Shown one piece after another: positions 29,533-37,696 of a DNA stretch of 39,195 nucleotides. The translations under genes were made by a program, and so were the position numbers. Below the pieces are notes generated by a model that was not told the DNA's origin, searched no databases, and saw only the letters and a program-made list of their open reading frames with translations. This DNA is from an uncultured Actinomycetes bacterium (GTDB taxonomy: Bacteria > Actinomycetota > Acidimicrobiia > Acidimicrobiales > Ilumatobacteraceae): the NCBI GenBank assembly GCA_937927625.1, contig CALBSD010000094.1:1-39195 (forward strand), in the 5' to 3' direction. The stretch's first letter is position 1, and each line of letters starts with the position of its first letter.

Positions 29533-31230
29533 CTAGAACAAGCCAACGACACGGCCATCAGGGCCAATGTCGATACTGAGTGCTGCTGGGTTCGCACCCA
29601 ATCCAGGCATAGTGCGCATATCGCCACATATCGGATACACAAAGCCGGCACCCACTGAAGCACGCACTTCACGCACCGTGAGGGTGTGCCCTGTCGGCGC
29701 ACCTTTCAAGGAAGCATCACCACTGATACTGAGGTGCGTCTTTGCAACACAGATGGGCAATACCCCGAAACCGTTGGCTTCATACATTGCCAGCTGGCGA
29801 TTTGCCTCTGCGCTGTATTCCACTTTTGCCGCACCATAAATAGTGGTGGCGATCTTTTCGATCTTTTCTTTCAACGAAGCATCGTCGGGATACAACAATG
29901 CAAAGTTGCTGGGCTCTTCACACGCTGCCATCACCGCGTTTGCAAGATCAACTGCCCCCGCACCACCATCAGAAAAATGTGTGCACACAGCAACACGAGC
30001 ACCCACTGATTCTGCAACCTCTTGAATAACTGCATGTTCCGACGCGAAGTCATTGGGAAATGCGTTGATGGCAACCACAGGTGAAACGCCGTGTGCCTTG
30101 ACGTTTTCAATTTGCTTCACCAGGTTGGCAACACCGGCACGAACATCGTCGGGATTTTCCTTCAGCATGTCTGGTGGCAGTGGCTTGCCCGCTACCACTT
30201 TGTATCGACCAGAGTGTGCCTTCAATGCGCGCACTGTTGCCACTAATACAGCCGCATCGGGCGCCATACCTGAGACACGACATTTGATATTGAAGAAACG
30301 TTCGGCCCCCATATCGGCACCGAAGCCCGCTTCAGTAATCAAGTAGTCACACAGATGGATGCCCAACTTGTCGGCAATCACCGAAGAGTTTCCAGTGGCG
30401 ATATTGCCGAATGGTCCGGCGTGAATAATTGCTGGCGTGTTCTCCAACGTCTGCATGAGGTTTGGCTTCACCGCATCACGCAAAATGACTGCCATGGCGC
30501 CAGCACAACTGATCTGTTCTGCAGTAACAGCGATGTTGTCTTCGGTATAACCAACAACAATGCGGCCCAAACGTGCTCGCAGATCATTGGCATCATTTGC
30601 TAACGCGAGGATCGCCATCACTTCGGAAGCTGCAGTGATGTCAAAGCCCGATTGACGCACAACACCGTCTTCTGCGCCACCCATGCCAATCACCATGTTG
30701 CGCAATGAACGGTCATTCACATCCAGCACGCGTCGCCAGGTGATTTTGTTTAGCGAGAGTCCCAGTGCATTGCCCTGATGCAGATGGTTGTCCACCATTG
30801 CAGCCAACAAGTTGTGCGCTGCAGTCACGGCATGGAAATCACCGGTGAGGTGAAGATTCAAATTCTCCATGGGAACAACTTGGCTATATCCACCGCCAGC
30901 AGCGCCGCCCTTGATGCCAAATGTTGGCCCCATCGAAGGTTGACGCAATGCCAGAAGTCCACGCTTCCCCACGTGTTTCATTGCTTGCGCAAGACCGACA
31001 GAGGTCGTGGTCTTTCCCTCCCCTAATGGCGTAGGAGTAATCGCAGTGACCACCACGTATTTGCCCTTCGGGCGCGAGGTGATGTCGCCAACTGCGTCGA
31101 GGTCGATCTTTGCCACGTTGCGGCCGTACATCTCAAGATGTTCTGGAGAAAGTCCTATCTGCCCAGCGATGTCTACTAGCGGTGAAAGTGTTGCCGCTTG
31201 TGCAATGTCGAGGTCCGGAGGAAAAGCCAC
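29533..31230 (-). CDS. fhs: Formate-tetrahydrofolate ligase
   Basis: Fhs makes 10-formyl-THF from formate, THF and ATP, feeding one-carbon units to purines, fMet-tRNA and serine. The 565-residue protein has the P-loop PTPLGEGKTTTSVGLAQAM at about residues 68-86. The family blocks RQPSMGPTFGIKGGAAGGGYSQV, LHLTGDFHAVTAAHNLLAA and FGADMGAERFFNIKCR follow. Length and motifs are complete. It starts at GTG 31230 and is divergent from the lactate dehydrogenase gene across 87 bases. No folD or gcv genes are next to it, so it is a stand-alone housekeeping gene here. Confidence 0.96.
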   Translation of the reverse strand: MAFPPDLDIAQAATLSPLVDIAGQIGLSPEHLEMYGRNVAKIDLDAVGDITSRPKGKYVVVTAITPTPLGEGKTTTSVGLAQAMKHVGKRGLLALRQPSMGPTFGIKGGAAGGGYSQVVPMENLNLHLTGDFHAVTAAHNLLAAMVDNHLHQGNALGLSLNKITWRRVLDVNDRSLRNMVIGMGGAEDGVVRQSGFDITAASEVMAILALANDANDLRARLGRIVVGYTEDNIAVTAEQISCAGAMAVILRDAVKPNLMQTLENTPAIIHAGPFGNIATGNSSVIADKLGIHLCDYLITEAGFGADMGAERFFNIKCRVSGMAPDAAVLVATVRALKAHSGRYKVVAGKPLPPDMLKENPDDVRAGVANLVKQIENVKAHGVSPVVAINAFPNDFASEHAVIQEVAESVGARVAVCTHFSDGGAGAVDLANAVMAACEEPSNFALLYPDDASLKEKIEKIATTIYGAAKVEYSAEANRQLAMYEANGFGVLPICVAKTHLSISGDASLKGAPTGHTLTVREVRASVGAGFVYPICGDMRTMPGLGANPAALSIDIGPDGRVVGLF

Positions 31231-31268
31231 GCTTTAGTTTCACGCACAACCCCGTGTTTGACCAAGAC

Positions 31269-31285
31269 GAACCACATCGTGGTCC
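31269..31285. promoter_or_regulatory. Inverted repeat upstream of lldD, candidate operator
   Basis: GAACCAC-ATC-GTGGTCC is a 7-3-7 inverted repeat with one mismatch, 33 bases before the lldD start and 38 bases before fhs. GntR-family lactate regulators (LldR/FadR type) bind similar GGT/ACC half sites. No regulator gene is adjacent. Confidence 0.35.
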
Positions 31286-31317
31286 ATCGTTAGTGTGGAG
31301 CATCGCCAGGAGGTTTT

Positions 31318-32541
31318 ATGGGTCTATTTCGCACATTGCGCTCTGTTGCCAGTTTTGCGCGCCCCACTCTGTCTGCCCGTAAGCGCCGATTTGACCGCGC
31401 TGCCAACATTGATGACCTCCGCCTCATCGCCAAGCGACGCTTGCCCGGTGGCATCTTTGACTACATCGATGGTGGTGCCGAGGATGAGACAAGCCTGTAC
31501 AACAACCGTGCTGCCTATCAGCGATACGAATTCGTGCCACGTATTCTTCGTGATGTCTCTGGCATCGACACCAGCACAACCTTCCTTGGCCGGTCACTAG
31601 CCACACCAATCATTTTTTCGCCCACTGGCTTTACACGTATTGCGCACTCCGATGGCGAACTTGCCGTAGCTCGCGTCGCAGCGAATCATCAACTTCCTTA
31701 TTGCTTGTCCACTCTCTCAACGCGCTCCATCGAGGAAGTTGCCTCGGTGAACAATGGACCAAAGTGGTTCCAGGTGTACGTATGGCGCGACCGCGCACTC
31801 GTGCATGACATGTTGCAGCGCGCTGAAGCTCACGGATACGAAGCCATCATGCTGACAGTTGATACAGCAGTTCTGGGACGACGCGAGCGTGATGTACGCC
31901 GCGGTTTCACGCTTCCACCGAAATTGGGGCCTGGAACAATCGTCGATGGCATTACTCACCCTGCGTGGACATGGGATTTTGTTCGCCATGATCCCATTAC
32001 GTTCGCCAACATCAGCGGTGCAGCAGGACGCGAAACTGGCACGGCTGTCACCTTGTCTGATTTCATCTCAGAACAGTTCGACCCTGCTCTGTCGTGGGAT
32101 GACATTGCGTGGTTCCGTGAACGATGGAAGGGCCAGATCATTTTGAAGGGAGTGCAGTCTGTTGAAGATGCGGTTCTTGCTCAACAACACGGCATCGATG
32201 CGATTGCGCTTTCCAACCACGGTGGACGTCAACTGGATGGAGCACCTGCACCTCTCGATCTCATCGCGCCTGTCGCGCAAGCAACCAATGGCACCCTGCC
32301 ACTTATTTGTGACGGCGGTATTCGTCGTGGTGGCGACATTCTGAAAGCCATCGCTCTTGGCGCCTCAGCATGCACGATGGGACGCTCGTATCTCTACGGA
32401 CTCGGCGCTGCTGGTGAAACAGGTGTCGAGAAGGCATACAACATGCTGGAGTCAGAACTTCGTCGATCCATGGCGCTCACTGGCATTCGTTCCATCGCCG
32501 AAGTCAATTCTTCCCTTGTGAGTCGGGTCAACGCCCAATGA
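31318..32541 (+). CDS. lldD: FMN-dependent α-hydroxy-acid dehydrogenase, L-lactate dehydrogenase-like (LldD2-like)
   Basis: A 407-residue FMN TIM-barrel protein of the lactate dehydrogenase/glycolate oxidase family. Motifs include FDYIDGGAEDETSL near the N-terminus, SPTGFTRIAHSDGE, the FMN-binding KWFQVYVWRDR, and LTVDTAVLGRRERDVR. The active-site block ALSNHGGRQLDGAPAP (catalytic His and substrate Arg) and CDGGIRRGGD are also present. It resembles mycobacterial LldD2 and is not the mycofactocin-linked MftD type. It would oxidise L-lactate to pyruvate with quinone as acceptor, though other 2-hydroxyacids are possible. AGGAGG lies six bases before ATG 31318. Its stop overlaps the TIGR03792-like gene (ATGA), starting a four-gene cluster. 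Confidence 0.9.
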   Translation: MGLFRTLRSVASFARPTLSARKRRFDRAANIDDLRLIAKRRLPGGIFDYIDGGAEDETSLYNNRAAYQRYEFVPRILRDVSGIDTSTTFLGRSLATPIIFSPTGFTRIAHSDGELAVARVAANHQLPYCLSTLSTRSIEEVASVNNGPKWFQVYVWRDRALVHDMLQRAEAHGYEAIMLTVDTAVLGRRERDVRRGFTLPPKLGPGTIVDGITHPAWTWDFVRHDPITFANISGAAGRETGTAVTLSDFISEQFDPALSWDDIAWFRERWKGQIILKGVQSVEDAVLAQQHGIDAIALSNHGGRQLDGAPAPLDLIAPVAQATNGTLPLICDGGIRRGGDILKAIALGASACTMGRSYLYGLGAAGETGVEKAYNMLESELRRSMALTGIRSIAEVNSSLVSRVNAQ

Positions 32542-32918
32542 ATTTCTCATACGTCAGCGACGAACGTCGCCCGGTGGAGGTTCTCGTCTTCTCGATGGAT
32601 CCGACCGTGGTAGATGAATTCATCCAAATCGACCATGAAGTATGGACAATGGGAGAGGCCACGATGCCGGGCCTCAACAGAATTCCTTTTCTTTCAAAAG
32701 AGGTGTGGCTCGACGATTCAAAACCAGGTGAAGTCACTCTCATTTTCGTCTGGGATACACAAGAGGAATGGAATGTCGTGGGAGATTCCACATTCCAGCA
32801 AGAACTTCAACACCGCTTTGACACTCGCTTCCCACATCCAGTCACACTTGTACGCGCACTTCATGAAGAGTCCAACACGGGCATACATCGCGTCACACGC
32901 TTCGAACGAATTGACTGA
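32538..32918 (+). CDS. TIGR03792-like small α/β-barrel (ferredoxin-fold) protein
   Basis: A 126-residue protein matching the TIGR03792 family as I remember it: an opening β-strand VEVLVFSMDPTVVDEFIQID followed by the EVWT motif, then PGLNRIPFLSKEVWLDD, KPGEVTLIFVWDTQEEW and a C-terminal strand. The fold should be a dimeric α/β-barrel similar to antibiotic-biosynthesis monooxygenases. The family is uncharacterised and known mainly from cyanobacteria and some actinobacteria. Its ATG overlaps the lldD stop by four bases, so it is probably translated with it. A role in the oxidation of the same substrate is possible but unproven. Confidence 0.75.
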   Translation: MNFSYVSDERRPVEVLVFSMDPTVVDEFIQIDHEVWTMGEATMPGLNRIPFLSKEVWLDDSKPGEVTLIFVWDTQEEWNVVGDSTFQQELQHRFDTRFPHPVTLVRALHEESNTGIHRVTRFERID

Positions 32919-32938
32919 CTCCTCACTAACCTCTCGTC

Positions 32939-33868
32939 ATGGCTGATCTCCGATTCCCCACGTCTCCCGCAGGCCCGATAGCCACCAATACGTTGCGGAC
33001 AGTCGGACAATTTGAAGAAGTGGGTCCACTCGCACTTGGGTGCTGGCGACTGACGGGCGATGACAACGAGAACATCGCAGTCGTCACTACTGCCGTTGAC
33101 CTCGGCATGAACCTTGTCGACAACGCCGACGTCTATGGACTTGATTGGGGCGGCACACACTTCGGAGCATGTGAAGAGGCACTCGGACGTGTTCTCTCTG
33201 CAGTTCCCGGATTGCGAGACCGAATCGTCCTTGCAACCAAGGGTGGGATCATCCCAGGCGTTCCTTATGACTCCAGTGGTGAATACCTCATCGCAGCATG
33301 CGAGGCATCGATGCGACGCATGCAGGTGGATGTGATTGACCTCTATCAAATTCATCGACCCGACATGTTCACGCATCCTGAGGAAATTGCGCGCGCTTTC
33401 ACGTCACTTCGCGCACGAGGACTCGTTCGTGAATTTGGAGTTTCGAACTACACCGTGCCTCAAACTCTGGCCCTTAACGGCTTCCTAGATACCGGCCTTG
33501 CGTCAACACAACCGCAATTCTCGGCCGTGCATCTTGACCCCATGCGTGACGGCACCCTGGACTTATGCATGGAAGCTGGGATCACACCGATGGCCTGGAG
33601 CCCACTTGCCGGTGGACGAATCGCGACAGGCGAAAACATCGCACCCGAATTACTCGCCGTCCTTGATGAGTTAGCGACACGCGAAAATGTCACTCATTCC
33701 GCAATCGCAACAGCATTCGTTCTCGCCCACCCATCGCAACCGATTGCGATTCTGGGCACCACCCAACCAGAACGCTTGTTCGAACTCGCGAAGGCAACAT
33801 CCGTAAACCTCACGCGCACCGATGCGTACCGCATCGTGCAAGCCAGCGAAGGTGTGCCACTTCCGTGA
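32939..33868 (+). CDS. Aldo/keto reductase
   Basis: A 309-residue TIM-barrel NADPH-dependent oxidoreductase. The catalytic tetrad is visible: Asp and Tyr in NLVDNADVYG, Lys in LATKGG and His in LYQIHRPD. The NADP-binding part has GVSNYTVPQ and the late AILGTTQPERL. The sequence resembles the YdhF-type reductases, which act on small carbonyls. The substrate is unknown. TAACCT ends six bases before ATG 32939, so the gene may have its own leaderless promoter besides read-through from lldD. Its stop overlaps the GTG of the next LLM gene (GTGA). Confidence 0.92.
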   Translation: MADLRFPTSPAGPIATNTLRTVGQFEEVGPLALGCWRLTGDDNENIAVVTTAVDLGMNLVDNADVYGLDWGGTHFGACEEALGRVLSAVPGLRDRIVLATKGGIIPGVPYDSSGEYLIAACEASMRRMQVDVIDLYQIHRPDMFTHPEEIARAFTSLRARGLVREFGVSNYTVPQTLALNGFLDTGLASTQPQFSAVHLDPMRDGTLDLCMEAGITPMAWSPLAGGRIATGENIAPELLAVLDELATRENVTHSAIATAFVLAHPSQPIAILGTTQPERLFELAKATSVNLTRTDAYRIVQASEGVPLP

Positions 33869-34938
33869 CATCACCACACCAGCCCATTGAGATTTCTTGG
33901 TTCGGAGCATTGTGCGACGACGACTATGAACAACTGGGCGTGCCAAACAGCGAACTATTGAGCAGTTGGCAACATTGTGCAGATATCGCAACAACTGTCG
34001 ACCGCCTTGGATTCGACAACATCCTTCTTCCTTCGGGATATGAATTGGGCATTGACACCATCTCGTTTGCGTCGTCTATCGCGCCGCGAATCGAGAAGAT
34101 GAAGTTGTTGACCGCAGTGCGCGTTGGTGAGAACTGGGTACCGCAGCTGGCACGACAACTAGCAACTCTCAACCAAGTACTGAACGGCCGACTTGTCATC
34201 AACATCATCTCGTCTGAGATGCCTGGCGAATCACTTGATGGCCCTTCCCGATATCGGCGCACGACGGAGACGATGCGTGCACTTCGAGCACTGCTGAATG
34301 GCGACCGCCTTGATCTCGATGGCGAGTTCGTCTCACTGCATCTCGATGCACCCCGAATATGCAAAGCGATGGCACCGAGTCCTGCGTTTTATTTCGGAGG
34401 ACTCAGTGATGAGGCTCGTGAAACCGCGGCAATGGATGCTGACGTATATCTCATGTGGCCAGATACCGAAGAGGAACTTTCTCGCATTATCGATGACATG
34501 AAAGCAAGGGCTTCTCGTCATAACCGGACCCTAAAGTTCGGCTATCGCGTGCATGTTGTTGTGCGTGAGACCGAGGAAGAAGCGCGCCAAGCAGCAGCGC
34601 ATCTCATTTCTGCTGTCGACGCCGCAACCGGCGATGCCATTCGTTCCCGATCGCTCGATAGCACGAGCGTCGGTGTGAAACGTCAGGCCGAATTACGTGA
34701 CGCATCATCAGATGATGGATTCATTGAGCCATTCCTTTGGACCGGCATTGGCAAAGCACGTTCTGGTTGCGGTGCCGCAATTGTCGGCACGCCACAACAA
34801 GTGATCGAGAAGATTCGTCGCTATCAAGCACTTGGTATTGAGGCCTTCATTTTCTCTGGCTATCCACACATCGCGGAGGCGGAGAAATTTGCCGAGTTAG
34901 TGCTGCCCCACCTCACCCACGGTCCTCTCGTCTTCTAA
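33865..34938 (+). CDS. LLM-class FMN-dependent monooxygenase, alkanesulfonate-monooxygenase (SsuD)-like
   Basis: A 357-residue luciferase-like TIM barrel. Features typical of SsuD/NtaA-type two-component monooxygenases are the N-terminal ISWFGALCDDDY, DNILLPSGYELGIDTISFAS, LATLNQVLNGRLVINIISSE, PAFYFGGLSDEARETAA and the final IEAFIFSGYPHIAEAEKFAELVLP. SsuD releases sulfite from alkanesulfonates using reduced FMN. No sulfonate transporter or FMN reductase (ssuE) is in the window, so a different organic substrate is equally likely. GTG 33865 overlaps the aldo/keto reductase stop, which implies a joint pathway. It converges with the TetR gene 16 bases downstream. Confidence 0.85.
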   Translation: MTSPHQPIEISWFGALCDDDYEQLGVPNSELLSSWQHCADIATTVDRLGFDNILLPSGYELGIDTISFASSIAPRIEKMKLLTAVRVGENWVPQLARQLATLNQVLNGRLVINIISSEMPGESLDGPSRYRRTTETMRALRALLNGDRLDLDGEFVSLHLDAPRICKAMAPSPAFYFGGLSDEARETAAMDADVYLMWPDTEEELSRIIDDMKARASRHNRTLKFGYRVHVVVRETEEEARQAAAHLISAVDAATGDAIRSRSLDSTSVGVKRQAELRDASSDDGFIEPFLWTGIGKARSGCGAAIVGTPQQVIEKIRRYQALGIEAFIFSGYPHIAEAEKFAELVLPHLTHGPLVF

Positions 34939-34954
34939 TTCACACTGCAGGAAG

Positions 34955-35548
34955 CTAGAAAATCTTTCCCAACATGAATGAGATGAATGAACTCCACTGA
35001 TCACCGTTGATGGGGTTCGAGGTGATGTCGTTCAGAACAAAACCCAAAGAATACGCCTGTACAAAAGTTGCAATCACCGCTGCATCAAGATCTTTATTGA
35101 TCCAGCCGCGTTCTTGCATCTCACGAGCAATGTCAGTCAATACATCAGTGACACGTTGTTGTTCAATTGCTAAGCCTTCGGCAAATTTCTTTGAATGGCG
35201 CGCCATGCCAAGAATTGTCGCACGGTCGGCACGAGCAGCATCACGACCTGGCACTACCGCAGCTCGAACAATCATGGAAAATTTTTCTTCAAGATCTTCT
35301 CGAGATGTAGCTGCCTTCAAGAGTCCCACCAGCGCAACAATGTCCGTATCCACATATCGCGAGAACCGTGCAACTTGCGCATGCTCAATCACATCTGAGA
35401 AGTCATGAAAGTGGTGGTACAAAGATCCTTTCGAGATCTTTGAAGTCTCCAACAGAACATCCACCGTAAAACCTTGAGGCCCAAACTCATCTATGAGGTT
35501 GATTGCCGTCTCAATGAGAAGACCTTTCGTGGGGTGCACTGTTGTCAC
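34955..35548 (-). CDS. TetR-family transcriptional regulator
   Basis: A 197-residue regulator with an N-terminal TetR helix-turn-helix: KGLLIETAINLIDEFGPQGFTVDVLLETSKISKGSLYHHFHDFSDVI at about residues 8-54. A helical ligand/dimerisation domain without recognisable ligand motifs follows. The start is GTG 35548; the GTG at 35539 is as likely and fits better behind the -10-like CATATG. It is divergent from the VIT1 transporter gene with 45 bases between, so it may control that gene as well as itself. Alternatively it controls the convergent lldD cluster. The ligand is unknown. Confidence 0.9.
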   Translation of the reverse strand: MTTVHPTKGLLIETAINLIDEFGPQGFTVDVLLETSKISKGSLYHHFHDFSDVIEHAQVARFSRYVDTDIVALVGLLKAATSREDLEEKFSMIVRAAVVPGRDAARADRATILGMARHSKKFAEGLAIEQQRVTDVLTDIAREMQERGWINKDLDAAVIATFVQAYSLGFVLNDITSNPINGDQWSSFISFMLGKIF

Positions 35549-35591
35549 ATATGCATTCTTTCACGCTCGCTATCGCAATCCTTTAGTGACA
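35543..35591. promoter_or_regulatory. TetR/VIT1 intergenic region with symmetric TGTCAC...GTGACA arms
   Basis: TGTCAC (35543-35548) overlaps the annotated TetR start codon, and its perfect inverse GTGACA (35586-35591) lies two bases before the VIT1 ATG. The arms are 37 bases apart, so they might be two half-sites or two separate operators. No conventional short TetR palindrome is seen between them. Confidence 0.3.
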
Positions 35592-35593
35592 CA

Positions 35594-36292
35594 ATGAGTG
35601 GTATGCATTCTGAGCGTCACGCTGTCCACCGAATCGGCCTCCTCCGGGCAATGGTGCTCGGCGCCAACGATGGAATTATCTCCACTGCTTGCCTCATCTT
35701 GGGCGTTGCCGCTTCCGACGCTTCCCGCTCAGTCATTCTTACTGCTGGTATGGCTGGCCTTGTCGCCGGTGCAGTCTCCATGGCACTGGGTGAATACGTA
35801 TCTGTGAGTTCACAACGGGACTCAGAGAACTCTGACATAGCAAAGGAAAAGTGGGAACTCGAGACCATGCCAGAGCATGAACTTGACGAACTCACCGAAA
35901 TCTACGCAGCCAAGGGACTTCCCCAAGTACTGGCCCGCGAGGTCGCCGAAGCACTCACTCAACACGATGCGCTGGCTATTCACCTTGCAGAAGAACTTGG
36001 CATCACTGAGCACAACCAGGCAAAGCCCATGCAAGCTGCCCTCGGGTCAGCTGGCTCGTTCTCTATTGGTGCAGCCATTCCCATGATCGTGGCCGCTATT
36101 GCCACTGCCGGAACTCGCATTGTTTCCACACTCATCATCGTCACTATTGCTCTTGCGGGCCTTGGCTGGTCCAGCGCACGATTTGGCCAGTCGGCAACCT
36201 TTCGCCCCACCTTGCGCGTGGTCGTTGGCGGCCTCGTGGCCATGGCCATCACCATGCTGGTGGGCAAATTGTTCGGCGCCGCCGTCGCCTAA
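35594..36292 (+). CDS. VIT1/CCC1-family Fe2+/Mn2+ transporter
   Basis: A 232-residue membrane protein of the VIT1/CCC1 family. The hallmark LGANDGIISTACLILGVA starts the first membrane segment at about residue 21. GLVAGAVSMALGEYVSVSSQRDSE carries the conserved Gly-Glu-Tyr-x-Ser metal-site region. A cytoplasmic acidic helical hairpin at about 82-145 has Glu-rich repeats (AKEKWELETMPEHELDELTE) typical of the metal-binding domain. Three further membrane segments follow at about 152-232. These proteins move Fe2+ or Mn2+, usually out of the cytoplasm. I choose ATG 35594 (ATG 35603 possible). It is the only evident metal transporter in the window and is divergent from a TetR regulator. Confidence 0.9.
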   Translation: MSGMHSERHAVHRIGLLRAMVLGANDGIISTACLILGVAASDASRSVILTAGMAGLVAGAVSMALGEYVSVSSQRDSENSDIAKEKWELETMPEHELDELTEIYAAKGLPQVLAREVAEALTQHDALAIHLAEELGITEHNQAKPMQAALGSAGSFSIGAAIPMIVAAIATAGTRIVSTLIIVTIALAGLGWSSARFGQSATFRPTLRVVVGGLVAMAITMLVGKLFGAAVA

Positions 36293-36348
36293 TTCACTGC
36301 ATTTCCTACTATTTGCGAAGCCATAGCCAAAACGGCGAGACTTCGCGT

Positions 36349-37563
36349 ATGAGCACAATCACTTCCACTGACAGCGGACTCGCACAGGTCGAGCAAGCTC
36401 TCGATGCACTTCTTGCAGAGTTTGATCCGAAGAAAGTTGACGACATCACATTCCGTGGTGCGCGTTTCGATGCAGGTCTTGCATGGGTGCATTTCCCCAA
36501 GGGTCATGGCGGTCTTGGACTTCGTCCTGAGTTCAATCGCGTGATTGAAGAGCGCTGCCGCAAAGCTGGCGCTGCTCCGCAACATCCTGCATCATTCTTC
36601 ATGGCACTAGCTGGCCCCACCATCGTCACGCACGGCAGCGAAGAAGTGAAGATGCGTTTCCTTCGCCCAATGTTCACCGGCCAAGAGCTGTGGTGTCAGT
36701 TGTTCTCAGAGCCAGGCGCAGGCAGTGACCTTGCTGGTCTTGGCACTCGTGCAATTCGCGATGGTGATGAGTGGATCATCAACGGACAAAAAGTCTGGAA
36801 CACCATGGCGCACCTCGCGCATTGGGGAATGCTCGTCACACGTACCGACCCTGAAGCGCCAAAGCACAAGGGAATGACCTACTTCGCAATCGACATGCAC
36901 TCTCCTGGTGTTGAAGTACGTCCATTGCGTCAGATCACTGGTGAAGCAGAGTTCAACGAGGTCTACATGACCGATGCTCGCGTTCCCGATTCGCAGCGAA
37001 TTGGTGAAGTCGGCGAAGGCTGGCGTGCATCGCTCACCACATTGATGAATGAGCGCACCGCTATCGGTGGCGGCGGTGGCGGCAACGCAAAGCGTCGCGG
37101 TCCTATCGACGAAACAATTCGCGTATGGAAAGAAACACCAGCCGAGCAGCGTGACCCTGCACAAAAAGATCGTCTCATGAAGTTGTTCTGCCAGAGCGAA
37201 GCATTGCGCTACACCAACATGAAGGGTGCACAGATGGCAAAGGCTGGCAACCCTGGTCCTGAAGGTTCCATTGCAAAGTTGATGATGTCCGACTTCAACA
37301 AGAAGGTCACTGAGTTCACCATTGAGCTCATGGGTGCAGAAGGAATGATCGGATACGACTTCACATTCCGTCGTCCAGAAGAACTTTCTGTGGACGGAAC
37401 CGACGGCGGAACTCGCCACGCTTTCTTGCGCGTACGTGCCAACAGCATCGAAGGCGGCACCAGTGAGATCATGAAGAACATCCTCGGCGAGCAGGTTCTT
37501 GGCCTTCCCGGAGAGCCTCGTTTGGACAAGGACATCTCCTGGAGCAAGGTCCCCCGCAGCTAA
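36349..37563 (+). CDS. Acyl-CoA dehydrogenase
   Basis: A 404-residue flavoprotein of the acyl-CoA dehydrogenase family, which introduces a trans-2,3 double bond into acyl-CoAs with FAD. Family blocks are present: LFSEPGAGSDLAGLGTRA and WIINGQKVWNTMAHLAHWGMLVTRTDP (FAD/substrate binding), FNEVYMTDARVP, and the C-terminal SIEGGTSEIMKNILGEQVLGLP. The G-rich stretch AIGGGGGGNAKRR at about residues 239-251 is an unusual run of six Gly. Such FadE-type enzymes in actinobacteria act on fatty acids, sterol side chains or branched acyl-CoAs; the substrate is unknown. Start ATG 36349; a terminator hairpin follows eight bases after the stop. Confidence 0.93.
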   Translation: MSTITSTDSGLAQVEQALDALLAEFDPKKVDDITFRGARFDAGLAWVHFPKGHGGLGLRPEFNRVIEERCRKAGAAPQHPASFFMALAGPTIVTHGSEEVKMRFLRPMFTGQELWCQLFSEPGAGSDLAGLGTRAIRDGDEWIINGQKVWNTMAHLAHWGMLVTRTDPEAPKHKGMTYFAIDMHSPGVEVRPLRQITGEAEFNEVYMTDARVPDSQRIGEVGEGWRASLTTLMNERTAIGGGGGGNAKRRGPIDETIRVWKETPAEQRDPAQKDRLMKLFCQSEALRYTNMKGAQMAKAGNPGPEGSIAKLMMSDFNKKVTEFTIELMGAEGMIGYDFTFRRPEELSVDGTDGGTRHAFLRVRANSIEGGTSEIMKNILGEQVLGLPGEPRLDKDISWSKVPRS

Positions 37564-37571
37564 CACTGCCC

Positions 37572-37594
37572 GGGTGCACATCTGCACCCTTTAT
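37572..37594 (+). terminator. Terminator after the acyl-CoA dehydrogenase gene
   Basis: GGGTGCA (37572-37578) pairs with TGCACCC (37583-37589) around CATC, giving a seven-pair stem, followed by TTTAT. It lies eight bases after the stop. A second hairpin, TCTCGC-TTTT-GCGAGA (37675-37690), sits just before the convergent ABC transporter stop and could terminate that gene from the other side. The rest of the 133-base gap shows no gene. Confidence 0.65.
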
Positions 37595-37696
37595 CCACAG
37601 CCCAGCGCAAACCCTTACCCCATAAGGGCATTCTTCGTGTTGCCCCTGTGAACACTGGCCTGAAAGTACCTCTGTCTCGCTTTTGCGAGATGAGAC

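Noticed and set aside
36706..37587. A 293-codon open frame antisense to the acyl-CoA dehydrogenase
   Set aside because: It lies wholly opposite a gene with clear family motifs, and its product is Cys/Val-rich without domain-like pattern; it is a by-product of codon bias on the sense strand.
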